Origin: M3007 sp046329435 | Lineage (GTDB): Bacteria > Bacteroidota > Bacteroidia > Chitinophagales > Saprospiraceae | Direction of reading: 5' to 3' | NCBI GenBank assembly: GCA_046329435.1 | Contig: JAXLUR010000008.1 | Location: forward strand, 310,001 to 374,000 | DNA length: 64,000 bases | Part shown: piece after piece, positions 1 through 9,368 of the stretch | How the letters are laid out: every line of letters begins with the position of its first letter | How positions within the stretch are numbered: position 1 is the stretch's first letter | Program-made: the position numbers and the translations under genes | The notes under the pieces: model-generated | The model's database searches: none | Seen by the model: only the letters and a program-made list of their open reading frames with translations | What the model was told of the DNA's origin: nothing

Positions 1-2141
1 ATGGGCTGGGCAAATTCAAAACCGATGCCGGCATAGGGTTCGCCGTCGGGATCGTCATACTGGCCGACTTTCGAGCTGGGGTTGTCGTTGTTGAGGTGCG
101 GGTTGTTGATCACCGATACATCGGCGCCGCCGTAGAAAATCTGGTTGTAGTTGCGTTGGCACTCGAAGTCATCGACGATATTCGGGTTCGGCACCGCGTC
201 GGCGCAGGGATCCGTGGTGGTTTTGCTCTGGCGCAGGTTATCGACGCACCACGATTCGCCCGGGTTGGCGTTGTTCGGATCGAACAGGAAGCGGATCTCG
301 TTGAAATCGGTCACGGCGCTGAAAGCCGAGAAGTCGAACTTGAGGGTTTCCCATTCGCCCGGCGTCTGGATCTTGGCCTGCACGGCTTCGTTGCCCGAGA
401 TGGGCGACACGAGCTGCATGGTCACGATCGTTTGGCCGGCAACTGCCGTGGCGGGGCTCAGCACGTCGATGTTGAACTGCGGGTAGTTGCTCAGGTTGAA
501 GTTGTTGATCGAAAGCACCTGCAGGGTCGAGTTGGGCGAGCTGCCTTTGGAGTAGCAGCCGGTCTGGGTGGAGGTGTTCACGCCGCCCGGGGCCGGGTTG
601 TTGGTCGGGCCGGTAAAGTTGCCGTGCAAGGCCGTCACGAAGTCGAGCGGCAGCCAGCCGAGGTTGGTGGCCGAGCCCTGGAAGTCTTCGATGGGCGCTT
701 GCTCGGTGGGTGCGAACAGGCGGATGTTGTCCACGTAGTACACGTCGCCGGCTTCGCCGTTGGCGCCGGCGCCGAAGAACAGCACCAGTTTTTTATGGCC
801 GAGGCCTACCTGGCTGCTGAAATCGGCCGTGTAGGTGACCCAGGTCTGGGTTTGCGTGATCTGGAAGGCTTGTTCCTTGTTGCCGTTGGGGCCTTCGATC
901 TTGAGCAGCATGGTGCCTGTTTTGGGCGCCCACACCTGTACGCTGAACTGGTTGCGTTCGCTCAGGTCGATCGGGTTTTCATAGTCGATCACCAGGGCGG
1001 CGTATTCGGTGCCGGGGCCGGCGGGGCGGTTCCATTGGCCTACTTTGTTCGAGGAGTTGTCTCCCGTGACGTAGGGGTTTTTCACCACATGAAGGCTGTC
1101 CCAGCCGATGCTGTAAATGGCGTTGCGGTTGCAATCGTAGTCGTCGAGCACTTCCGGATCGGGTGTCGAAGTGCCGCAAAGGTTGGGTACGGCGTAGATG
1201 TTGTCGAGGTAGTACGTGTCGGAGCTGCCGGTCACGCCAGGAGAGAATACGATCAGGATTTTGGTAATGGTCGTAAAGCCCGCGGCGTCGGAGAAATCGA
1301 CGTTGTATTCCTGCCATTCATTGGCCACGGCGACGTTGATCACTTTTTCCTTGGCCTCGCCGGCGCCTTCGATTTTGAAGAGCACCTGGGTGGGTTGCGG
1401 AGCCCAGAGCGAGAAGCGGAACTGGTTGAACACCGAGAGGTCGAGGGCTTGCGGCAGGGTGCCGAAAGCGAAGTTGTAGTCGAACGCAGGGGCATTGCTG
1501 AACGAGCCGACGGTAGCCGAGCTGTTCACCTGGTTGGGATCAGGGTTGGCCACAGCGCCGTTGAAGGCGCCGTTGAGGCTGATCCAGTTGATACCCGAGG
1601 GCGTTTCCCAGTCTTCGATGACGCGCTTGGCCTTGTCGGCCTTGATGTCGTCGAAGAAGAACGTGTGGTCGTCGAACGCAAAAGAGTTGAACGACACGAG
1701 GATGCGGTTGTACGTCGTGGCAGCAGCGCCGGCGGAGAGGTCGAACGTGTATTCATACCACTGGTTGGCGCCCTGGATGTCCACAATCTTTTCCACGGCT
1801 GCGCCGCCGCCGATGGTTTCCAGTTTGAGCAGGATCTTGCCCGTGGCAACGGGCGACCAGACCTTCATTTTAAACTGGTTGTACTCGGAGGCGTCGAGGG
1901 TTTGCGACTGGTCGGCCAGTGCGAAACAAAAGTCGAAACCGATGTTGTTGGTGTAGGAACCTACGGTGGCAGAGCCGTTGACTGCGTCGGGGGCGGGGTT
2001 GGCCACAGCGCCGTTGTAGGCGCCGTTCAGACCGACCCAGTTCTGGCTGGCGCCGCCTTCGAAGTCTTCATAGACTATCTGGGCGTTCAGGCCAAGGCCA
2101 CCGAGGATCAGCAGAAGTAAAGCGAGGAAATGCTTTTTCAT
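1..2141 (-). CDS. Secreted protein with tandem carbohydrate-binding-like beta-sandwich modules (partial)
   Basis: The gene reads leftward from an ATG at 2141 and stays open to the window edge, so its C-terminus is missing. It starts with a clear signal peptide (MKKHFLALLLLILGGLGLNAQ). Then come at least four related modules of about 150-190 residues, each opening with a variant of 'EDFEG/EDWETP...NWxxLNGAxNGAVANP' and each containing 'xxFDDIxA'- or 'YYxDNIxA'-like strands rich in aromatic residues. The pattern is that of beta-sandwich carbohydrate-binding-like modules in surface proteins of Bacteroidota; ligand and family are inference. It lies 93 bp downstream of the GH144-like enzyme on the same strand, so the two may act together on an extracellular glycan. 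A long open frame on the opposite strand is a GC-driven shadow. Confidence 0.75.
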   Translation of the reverse strand, partial: MKKHFLALLLLILGGLGLNAQIVYEDFEGGASQNWVGLNGAYNGAVANPAPDAVNGSATVGSYTNNIGFDFCFALADQSQTLDASEYNQFKMKVWSPVATGKILLKLETIGGGAAVEKIVDIQGANQWYEYTFDLSAGAAATTYNRILVSFNSFAFDDHTFFFDDIKADKAKRVIEDWETPSGINWISLNGAFNGAVANPDPNQVNSSATVGSFSNAPAFDYNFAFGTLPQALDLSVFNQFRFSLWAPQPTQVLFKIEGAGEAKEKVINVAVANEWQEYNVDFSDAAGFTTITKILIVFSPGVTGSSDTYYLDNIYAVPNLCGTSTPDPEVLDDYDCNRNAIYSIGWDSLHVVKNPYVTGDNSSNKVGQWNRPAGPGTEYAALVIDYENPIDLSERNQFSVQVWAPKTGTMLLKIEGPNGNKEQAFQITQTQTWVTYTADFSSQVGLGHKKLVLFFGAGANGEAGDVYYVDNIRLFAPTEQAPIEDFQGSATNLGWLPLDFVTALHGNFTGPTNNPAPGGVNTSTQTGCYSKGSSPNSTLQVLSINNFNLSNYPQFNIDVLSPATAVAGQTIVTMQLVSPISGNEAVQAKIQTPGEWETLKFDFSAFSAVTDFNEIRFLFDPNNANPGESWCVDNLRQSKTTTDPCADAVPNPNIVDDFECQRNYNQIFYGGADVSVINNPHLNNDNPSSKVGQYDDPDGEPYAGIGFEFAQP

Positions 2142-2234
2142 ACGCGCTTCTTTGAAATGGTTTGTGATAAAAATGAGTTGTTGGTTGAAGGTCGATGAGG
2201 GTTTATGAAGGGTTGATGAGGGTTTATTTTGCTT

Positions 2235-4073
2235 TTATTGGATAAAAACCGGCAGGGAGCGGGTCTGGCCGCGCTCGTTGTGAAGGAGCAGCCAGCCGAA
2301 TCCCTGCGGAAGTACAGGCAGTTGAATGTCAGTCGTTTCGGTTAATAGTTGATCGTCCACAATCAGCTGCGTCCTGCTGCCGTCGGCCGAGGAATAGCGG
2401 ATCGTGAAGCGTTGCGGCCGGTCGCAGCGCAGCGACAGGCGTGATTCGGCCGGCAGCGCCGGATTGGGATAGAGCTGCGCGCCGAAACCCGCGTCCTGCA
2501 CCTCGTCGGCGCCGCTGCTGTTGGGCACGAACCCGATGGCGTCGAGGGCCGGTTGTATTTCAGGGTTGGCCATGAACAGGTCCCACAAAAGCCCCGTCCG
2601 GTAATTTTCGATCATGGCCACGATGGGCCCCTGGTCGATGGCCAGGTAGGAAGGCGCAAACCAGTCGAGGTCGAGGTTGAAGGCGTCGTAGAACCCGTAG
2701 TTGCCCAGCAGTTTGTCGCCGAGGTTGCGGTAGAAAAAGCGCAGGGCGTCCATACTTTCCGCCGGCACGTAGGGCATGGATGCCAGTGCGGCCGTCGGCG
2801 CGATGGTGCCGTTGTCGTTTTGCGGATTGACGTCGTGGGCGGAGTAGCCGTTGGGGCCGTCGCAGGCAGTTAGCCCCCAGCACTGGGCGGAATACGCTTC
2901 GTGGCCTTCCGGATTGGCCACCGCGTAGGCGCGCTGGATCAGGGCGTGGTTGCGGTTGCGGGTGAAATAGTTGCAGAACGCGTCCTTTTTACCCCTTGGA
3001 TCAAAACCAAGGTAGGAGTAATGGGCAAAAAACATGGGACCGCCGCCGTAGGGCCCGCAATAGATCGGATAGCCGTAGTAGGAAGCATAATTGGCGTAGC
3101 TGCCCCCGGTCCATCCCGTCTGGTAAAGGCTGGCCGGTACCGGATGGGTAGGGGAGGCGGCAGCAAGGATGTAAACGATCTGCGCCTCGAAGAAGCCGCG
3201 CAGCGGGAAGTTCATTTGCCAGCCGTAGTTGGGCGACCAGTGCCAGTAGAGCACAGGACCGTTGTTTTTGCGAAACCAGTCCCATTCTACATCTTCCCAC
3301 AAAATGGTAATGACGTCGCGGACGGCCGTTTCCAGCGGATCGTCGCCGTCGAAGTACTGGCGCGCCGCCAGCAGCCCCTGCATCAAAAAAGCAGTTTCGA
3401 CCAGGTCGGCGCCGTTGTCGTACTGGCTGAACGGCACGGTATTGCCCGTGCTGCCGTCGAGCCAGTGCGGAAAAGCGCCGTGGTAACGGTCGGCTACCTG
3501 CAGGAAGGATACGATCTGCACCATGCGATCCACGGCGGCTTCGCGGGGTATCCAGCCTCTTTCGACGCCCACGATGAGCGCCATGATGCCGAATCCGGAG
3601 CCGCCGGTGGTCACGATGTTGTTGTCGCCGTTGTTGCGTTCGCGCGCCAGTCCGCTGAGCGGATGCCCGAAATCCCAGAAGTACCGCAGGGTGTATTGCT
3701 GCGTCATGTCGAGCAATTGCTCGTCGTTCATGCCGAAAGTGGTGGCCGAAACCGCTGCCGAAAAATCGCTGGACTGAATACCGGCCACGGCTTTGACCTT
3801 GTAAAAACGGGTGAGGCCGAGGCCTTCGTCGCCGGTCCAGTCGATGCAGCCGAGGAAAGGCGGATACACGGTCTTGAGGAGGGAATAGTCGATGCCGTCG
3901 GTCGAGCGGAACACCTGATACTCCGTTGCGGCGGGCGCGCTGGCCGTCCACCGCACTTCGATATGGCGTTCGTAAGGGATGGCGCTTACGTTGGCCGGAA
4001 TGCCGGGCGCCTGACCAAACGTGGTGCACGCGCTGAGCAACAGCGGCATAAAAAAGAGTCGCAATCGGAACAT
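2235..4073 (-). CDS. GH144-type (glucoamylase-like, PF10091) beta-glucanase with Fn3 and T9SS sorting domain
   Basis: The 612-residue protein has an N-terminal export signal with a lipobox-like LLLSAC, so cysteine 16 could be lipidated. A fibronectin type III-like domain spans about residues 22-112. The catalytic region, about 115-510, carries the 'TLRYFWDFGHPxSGLARER' opening, 'GSGFGIMALIVGVERGW', 'GAFPHWLDGSTG' and 'WGLTACDGPNGY', which match the glucoamylase-like family that includes Chitinophaga endo-beta-1,2-glucanase (GH144). The C-terminal 90 residues begin with 'LYPNPALP', typical of a T9SS type A sorting domain; that usually accompanies an ordinary signal peptide, so the lipobox may be coincidental. 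The likely role is extracellular breakdown of beta-1,2-glucan or a related glucan. Substrate is inferred from the family. It diverges from the alpha-2-macroglobulin gene. Confidence 0.8.
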   Translation of the reverse strand: MFRLRLFFMPLLLSACTTFGQAPGIPANVSAIPYERHIEVRWTASAPAATEYQVFRSTDGIDYSLLKTVYPPFLGCIDWTGDEGLGLTRFYKVKAVAGIQSSDFSAAVSATTFGMNDEQLLDMTQQYTLRYFWDFGHPLSGLARERNNGDNNIVTTGGSGFGIMALIVGVERGWIPREAAVDRMVQIVSFLQVADRYHGAFPHWLDGSTGNTVPFSQYDNGADLVETAFLMQGLLAARQYFDGDDPLETAVRDVITILWEDVEWDWFRKNNGPVLYWHWSPNYGWQMNFPLRGFFEAQIVYILAAASPTHPVPASLYQTGWTGGSYANYASYYGYPIYCGPYGGGPMFFAHYSYLGFDPRGKKDAFCNYFTRNRNHALIQRAYAVANPEGHEAYSAQCWGLTACDGPNGYSAHDVNPQNDNGTIAPTAALASMPYVPAESMDALRFFYRNLGDKLLGNYGFYDAFNLDLDWFAPSYLAIDQGPIVAMIENYRTGLLWDLFMANPEIQPALDAIGFVPNSSGADEVQDAGFGAQLYPNPALPAESRLSLRCDRPQRFTIRYSSADGSRTQLIVDDQLLTETTDIQLPVLPQGFGWLLLHNERGQTRSLPVFIQ

Positions 4074-4295
4074 CGGATCGGTTTTAACGGCTTTTGGCGT
4101 TGTTTTTCTTTTTGGGAAAAAATTCGGTCACCCGCTTTTTTCACAGGATGAAATTAGGGCTCAGCGCGCTGTAATAAGTAAAAAAGCACCTCACTATGAC
4201 TACACCATGTTTAAAAATGGCGTAAAAAGAATTTTTCAGCCCCGCTTTTATGCATTCTCCCGGGTCGCTTTCATCCCTTCCCAAAATCTTCCGCC

Positions 4296-7200
4296 ATGTT
4301 TTACCCTTCCATTACCCTTTTGCTCTGGACCCTGCTCCTGTTCCGTCCGGCTGCTGAACCCCGGCAACCGGCCCCCCTCAATCCCGACCACCCGCCCGTC
4401 GTCGTCTGCGGCGATACCAGCATCTACAATGCGCTGGTCAACCGGCTGGCCGAAGACCGGGTGATGCACCACCACGAAAAGCTGTACCTCCAGCTCGACC
4501 GCACTTTTTTCACCCCCGGCGAAACCGTCTGGTTCAATGCCTACCTCCGCAACGCCTTCGACCTCCTGCCGGCCACGGGCAGCCAGGTCCTCCACGTACA
4601 ACTGCTCGATGCACGCGGCGCCGTCATGCAGGAAAAAAACATCCTCGCCTTCGACGGCACGGCCGCGGGCGACTTTGTGCTCTACAATACCCTGCCTGGC
4701 GGCGTGTACAAAATCAAGGCCTGGACCAACTGGATGCGCAACACCGACGAAGTGTTCGAACGCGAAATCACCCTGCAAAAAACCGTATTGCCCAACCTCA
4801 ACCTCCGCCTCGAATTCGAACGCAAGGGCCTGGGCCCCGGCGACGAAGCCGTCGCCCGTTTCGATGCCCTGGCGCTGAACAACCAGCCGATTGCCGGCCG
4901 CGACATCCGTTTCTCCGTGTCGCTCGGCGGCAAGGAATACCAGACGGGCGCCGTCAAAACCGATGCCACGGGCCGCGCCTGGGTGCGCTTCCGCCTGCCC
5001 GAATCGCTCGATACCCCCGACGGCCTGCTCAATATCCAGCTCGACAACGACGGCCGCCCGGAAGCCATTTCGCGCCCCGTGCCCATTGTGCTCAACCGCA
5101 TCGACCTCCGGTTTTTCCCCGAAGGGGGTGACATGGTGGCCGGAATGCCTTCCCGGCTGGGCTTCAAGGCGGTCAATGAATTCGGCAAACCCGCCGACGT
5201 GAGCGGCCGTATTCTCGACAGCAAGGGACGCCAGGTAGCGCGTTTTGAAAGTTTCCACGACGGCATGGGCGCCTGCGAACTGGTGCCCCAGGCCGGCGAA
5301 CGCTACACGGCCCGGCTCAACCAGCCGGTCGGCAACGTGCAGGTGTTTACGCTGCCGCAATGCCAGCCCGACGGCTACACGCTTCGCCTGCTCGACCGCA
5401 ACACCCAAAACCTGCGTTTTGAAGTGGCCGGAAGCCGCCCGGCCAAAGTTTACCTCGCCGGCGCAGTACGCGACCGCATCTTTTTCTTCCGCGAATGCCA
5501 GCTCGGCGATCAGGCGCAAACCCTGGAAATACCCGTGCAGGCATTGCCGCCCGGCATCGCCACCTTTACCCTGTTCGATGAAAAACAACAGGCACAGGCG
5601 GAGCGCCTCGTGTTCGTCAACCGCGACCGCGGCCTGCAAATCGACATTCAGCCCGACAAACCCCAATACCTGCCCCGCGAAAAGGTGCGCCTCAACCTCC
5701 GCGTGCGCGACGGCAACGGCGCGCCCGTACAGGGACAGTTCTCGCTGTCGGTCGTCGATGAAAAACTGCTCTCTTTCGCCGACGACAAACAGGGCCACAT
5801 CCTGTCCAGCCTCTTGCTCGAACAGGACGTGAACGGCAAAATCGAAGACCCCAACTTCTATTTCGACCCCCGCGAACCCAAAGCCGACCAGGCGCTCGAT
5901 TACCTCCTGATGACCCAGGGCTGGCGGCGTTTTTGCTGGAAACAGGAACAAACGCTTCCGCCAACATACCGATACCCGGCCGAAACGGCCGTGTTGTCGG
6001 GCCAGTTTCTGAAATCGGACAACGAACCCTGGGCCAACCGCAAGGTGACGCTTTACCCCGGCGGACCCGAGGCGACTACCGATAAAACCGGCCGTTTCGA
6101 ATTCAAAAACATCGATATCAGCCAGTACGCCTACCTGCTTTTCCCCAACAACCGCTACGTGCCTGTTTACAATTATCAGCAAAACCTGGTGGTGTATGCC
6201 GACGGACAAACCTCCAGTTACCAGTCATGGGCCGTGCCCGATGCAACGGGGAAAACCACGCTTTGCGGCAGACTGACCGACGAACTGGGCGAAGACCTGA
6301 TCGGCGTCAGCGTGGCGATCCTCCACCGCGACCGGGTGCAGCAGGGCTTGGTTACCGATATCAACGGGTATTTCGAGGCGCAGATAAACCCCGGCGAATA
6401 CGATATCCGTTTTTCCTACACGGGCTATTCCACCAGTTACGTCAAGCGCTTCACAGTAAAAGAAGGAACCAAAACCAGTCTGAATGCCACCCTGGCCGGC
6501 GGCAGGGCCTTGTCGGAAGTGGCTGTTTTGAGCGCGACACCGGCCGTTCCGCAAAACCGGCCCACCGGCGGAGCGCTCACCTCCGAAGAAATCAAAAACC
6601 TGCCCACCCGCAACCTCAATGCCGTTGTCGCGACAGCACCAGAGATCGACGGCGGAGACGTGAACATCCGCAGCGCGCGCGACAACGCCGTGGTGTATTA
6701 CATCGACGGCATTAGGGTCGAGCCGGACAAAGCCAAACAGGTGGCCGAAAGAGCCGCAATAGATGACGACGTGCCGGGCAACGTACCGGCCGATTTTTCC
6801 AACGCTGAAGAAATGACGGAATCGGTCGTCATTACGGCGTACAAAGTGCCGCTTGTACCAGCCGACAAGATGGAAACCGGCGCCACCTTCGCCGCCGATC
6901 TAATCGAACCCCGCTCCTATGCGGAGGCCAAACCCATGCCTTCGCGACCCTACTACGACGTGCGCCGCCGACCGGTATTTACCCGCGCACGGGAGTTTTA
7001 CGCCCCGCGTTACGAACAAACAAGCGACCAGTCTGCACGCAATGATTTCCGCTACACCCTGTACTGGAACCCCTCGGTGCGCACCGACGCTTCCGGCAGG
7101 GCAAGCGTGGAATTTTATACCTCCGACGCCATCACCAATTTCCGCGCAAGCCTCGAAGGCATTGCTTCGACAGGACTGGCCGGCCGCGCCGAACAACGTT

Positions 7201-9089
7201 TTTTTGTGGAAAAACCGGTCAGCCTTCAGGTCAAAACCCCGCCTTACGTAATCTCCGGCGACGTGCTGCGCCTCGATGTCGCCCTGAGCAACAAAACCGC
7301 TCAAGCGCTCAGCGGCGTGCTTGACTGGAGCGCGCCGGCGCATTTCGAACTGCAAAACAACACGCCTTCCGAACTGCGCCTGGCCCCCGGCGAAACCCGC
7401 ATCGTGCCCCTGGAATACCGCATCGGCCACAGCGACAGCACCGACGATGCCCTGCACCTCCGTTTTCGCGTGCCCGACGCCGGCGAAGACGCCGTGGAAC
7501 TGCACATCCCGACCCTCGACCGCGGCTACCCGGTAAAAGCCGTGATGAGCGGCCAGTCGGCGCAAAACGCCTTTAACCTCACACTCAACGATCCTGTCGA
7601 AGGCACCCTTCGCATCAACCTCAACGGCTATCCCAACGCCCTCGAAGACGTGCTCAAAGGCATGGAACGTATGCTTAACCAGCCCTGCGGCTGCTTCGAA
7701 CAGGTGTCGAGCAGCAATTATCCCAACCTGCTGGTGCTCGACCTGCTCCGGCAGTCGAACCGCAGCAACCCGGAAATCGAAACCCGGGCCAAGGCCATGC
7801 TGGCCAGCGGTTATCAGCAGCTCGCCGCCTACGAATGCAAAAACGGCGGCTTCGACTGGTGGGGCCGCGACCCCGCGCACGAAGGGCTGACCGCTTACGG
7901 CATCATGGAGTTCGTCGATATGAAACGTGTTTACCCGGTCGATCAAACCCTGATCGACCGCTCGGTACAATGGCTGCTCAGCCGGCGCGACGGCAAAGGC
8001 AGCTGGAAACGCCGTGAAGACTGGCATGGCTGGCAATCGGACGGCGTGATCGGCGCCTACATCGCCTGGGCCGTCTGCGAAGCGGGTTACGGCAAACAAT
8101 TCATGCCCGAAATCAATGCCGCCTACAAAGACGCGATCCAGAGCGACGACCCCTACCGCCTCGCGCTGCTGGCCAACGCCATGTTGCTGCTCAAAGACCC
8201 CCGCGCCGATGAGTTGATGGCCCGCCTCGTCAAAAAACAGGAAGCCAACGGCTCCTGGATGGGTACCACGCATTCCGTAACGTACAGCAGCGGCGACGGA
8301 TTCCGCGTCGAAACGACCAGCCTGACCGCTTTGGCTATGATGAAAGACGGCAAACAACCCGCGGCCCTCGCGAAAGCCATGCAGTACATCGCCGGCGCCA
8401 AAAACGAATACGGCTACGGCAGTACGCAAAGTACCGTATTGGCCCTCAAAGCCCTGGCCGGCTACGCACGACAGAGCGCCGATCAGGCCGGCGACGGCCG
8501 TATGGTCGTGCAGATCGATGGCAAACGCGTTTTGGAACAACCCTTCTCCACGCGCGATGTCCGGCGGCTTGAAATAAAGGGTCTGGAGCGCTATGTGACC
8601 GGCACGAACGCCCGCATCGAGGTGTTCTTCGAAGGCGGAAAAAATACCTTGCCCTTCGATCTGGAAGTGTCCTACGCTTCCCGTCAGCCCCGCAATGCAG
8701 CCAACTGCCCGCTGGCATTCCAAACCTCGCTCGATCGCAACAAGGTCTCCGTGGGCCAGACCGTGCGCCTCAGCGCCACCCTGCGCAACAACGGGACTTC
8801 CCCAGCGGCTTCGCCTATGGTCGTCGTTGGTATTCCGGCAGGACTCAGCCTGCAGCCCTGGCAACTCAAAAAACTCATGGACGAGAAAAAATGCGACTTC
8901 TACGAGATCTGGGACGGGTTCGCAGTCTTCCACTTCGAACGCCTCGGCCCCGGCGAACAACGCGACCTCGACCTCGACCTGCGCGCCGACCTGGCAGGCA
9001 GTTTCGAAGCGCCGGCCAGTCAGGCCTTCCTGTATTACCAGAACGACCAGCGGGTGTGGAGCAAACCTGAACGCCTGGTGGTGGAATGA
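4296..9089 (+). CDS. Alpha-2-macroglobulin family protein with carboxypeptidase-D/TonB-plug-like insert
   Basis: This 1597-residue exported protein starts with a signal peptide (MFYPSITLLLWTLLLFRPA). The N-terminal half has macroglobulin (MG2-like) domains starting around 'LYLQLDRTFFTPGETVWFNAYLRN'. Residues about 645-730 form a carboxypeptidase-regulatory-like beta sandwich ('LCGRLTDELGEDLIGVSVAI...LVTDINGYFEAQINPGEYDIRFSYTGY' in pieces). A short TonB-plug-like stretch follows ('LTSEEIKNLPTRNLNAVVATAPE...VYYIDGIRV'). The second half is the A2M/complement-like region, with 'PCGCFEQ' near residue 1130. The cysteine and glutamine spacing of a thioester bond is thus present, in a CFEQ variant of CGEQ/CLEQ. 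Bacterial members are thought to trap proteases in the envelope. The Bacteroidota version with a plug-like segment is poorly characterised. A strong terminator follows. Confidence 0.85.
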   Translation: MFYPSITLLLWTLLLFRPAAEPRQPAPLNPDHPPVVVCGDTSIYNALVNRLAEDRVMHHHEKLYLQLDRTFFTPGETVWFNAYLRNAFDLLPATGSQVLHVQLLDARGAVMQEKNILAFDGTAAGDFVLYNTLPGGVYKIKAWTNWMRNTDEVFEREITLQKTVLPNLNLRLEFERKGLGPGDEAVARFDALALNNQPIAGRDIRFSVSLGGKEYQTGAVKTDATGRAWVRFRLPESLDTPDGLLNIQLDNDGRPEAISRPVPIVLNRIDLRFFPEGGDMVAGMPSRLGFKAVNEFGKPADVSGRILDSKGRQVARFESFHDGMGACELVPQAGERYTARLNQPVGNVQVFTLPQCQPDGYTLRLLDRNTQNLRFEVAGSRPAKVYLAGAVRDRIFFFRECQLGDQAQTLEIPVQALPPGIATFTLFDEKQQAQAERLVFVNRDRGLQIDIQPDKPQYLPREKVRLNLRVRDGNGAPVQGQFSLSVVDEKLLSFADDKQGHILSSLLLEQDVNGKIEDPNFYFDPREPKADQALDYLLMTQGWRRFCWKQEQTLPPTYRYPAETAVLSGQFLKSDNEPWANRKVTLYPGGPEATTDKTGRFEFKNIDISQYAYLLFPNNRYVPVYNYQQNLVVYADGQTSSYQSWAVPDATGKTTLCGRLTDELGEDLIGVSVAILHRDRVQQGLVTDINGYFEAQINPGEYDIRFSYTGYSTSYVKRFTVKEGTKTSLNATLAGGRALSEVAVLSATPAVPQNRPTGGALTSEEIKNLPTRNLNAVVATAPEIDGGDVNIRSARDNAVVYYIDGIRVEPDKAKQVAERAAIDDDVPGNVPADFSNAEEMTESVVITAYKVPLVPADKMETGATFAADLIEPRSYAEAKPMPSRPYYDVRRRPVFTRAREFYAPRYEQTSDQSARNDFRYTLYWNPSVRTDASGRASVEFYTSDAITNFRASLEGIASTGLAGRAEQRFFVEKPVSLQVKTPPYVISGDVLRLDVALSNKTAQALSGVLDWSAPAHFELQNNTPSELRLAPGETRIVPLEYRIGHSDSTDDALHLRFRVPDAGEDAVELHIPTLDRGYPVKAVMSGQSAQNAFNLTLNDPVEGTLRINLNGYPNALEDVLKGMERMLNQPCGCFEQVSSSNYPNLLVLDLLRQSNRSNPEIETRAKAMLASGYQQLAAYECKNGGFDWWGRDPAHEGLTAYGIMEFVDMKRVYPVDQTLIDRSVQWLLSRRDGKGSWKRREDWHGWQSDGVIGAYIAWAVCEAGYGKQFMPEINAAYKDAIQSDDPYRLALLANAMLLLKDPRADELMARLVKKQEANGSWMGTTHSVTYSSGDGFRVETTSLTALAMMKDGKQPAALAKAMQYIAGAKNEYGYGSTQSTVLALKALAGYARQSADQAGDGRMVVQIDGKRVLEQPFSTRDVRRLEIKGLERYVTGTNARIEVFFEGGKNTLPFDLEVSYASRQPRNAANCPLAFQTSLDRNKVSVGQTVRLSATLRNNGTSPAASPMVVVGIPAGLSLQPWQLKKLMDEKKCDFYEIWDGFAVFHFERLGPGEQRDLDLDLRADLAGSFEAPASQAFLYYQNDQRVWSKPERLVVE

Positions 9090-9118
9090 AAAAGAACATT
9101 TAACGGTCAATTGTTTTC

Positions 9119-9161
9119 ACCCGGTACCGGCAGTAAAAAGCCGGTGCCGGGTAGTTTTTTT
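9119..9161 (+). terminator. Rho-independent terminator after the alpha-2-macroglobulin gene
   Basis: A 13-bp near-perfect stem (ACCCGGTACCGGC at 9119-9131 pairing with GCCGGTGCCGGGT at 9140-9152) with an 8-nt A-rich loop is followed by a T run at 9155-9161, 30 bp after the stop codon. The next 200 bp up to the mobile element hold no recognisable gene, only GC-rich inverted repeats around 9258-9300. Confidence 0.85.
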
Positions 9162-9368
9162 GAATTGAAACCTCCTTATTGCCCGGGTGCTTTCGATCGG
9201 TTCTTTTGGCGATGCCTTTTTAGGCTGTTTCCGGCTTTTTTCATCTCTTCCTCCTTTTTTACCCCAGCCCCGGCCCCTCCCCCTCCGGGGAGGGGGGCGA
9301 TAACGGGTTAGGGACGCTTGTTTCTGATGGTCTGTGCAGTAACAACTTGCGATCTACCCCCCTCCCCG

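Noticed and set aside
96..2120. 674-codon open frame on the plus strand opposite the secreted repeat protein
   Set aside because: It is antisense to a gene with signal peptide and repeated modules. Its own product is low-complexity (V, G, R, E) and typical of GC-rich antisense frames.
4248..9110. Long minus-strand frames (653 and 736 codons) under the alpha-2-macroglobulin gene
   Set aside because: Same codon-phase shadow pattern; no domains. The plus-strand gene has clear motifs.
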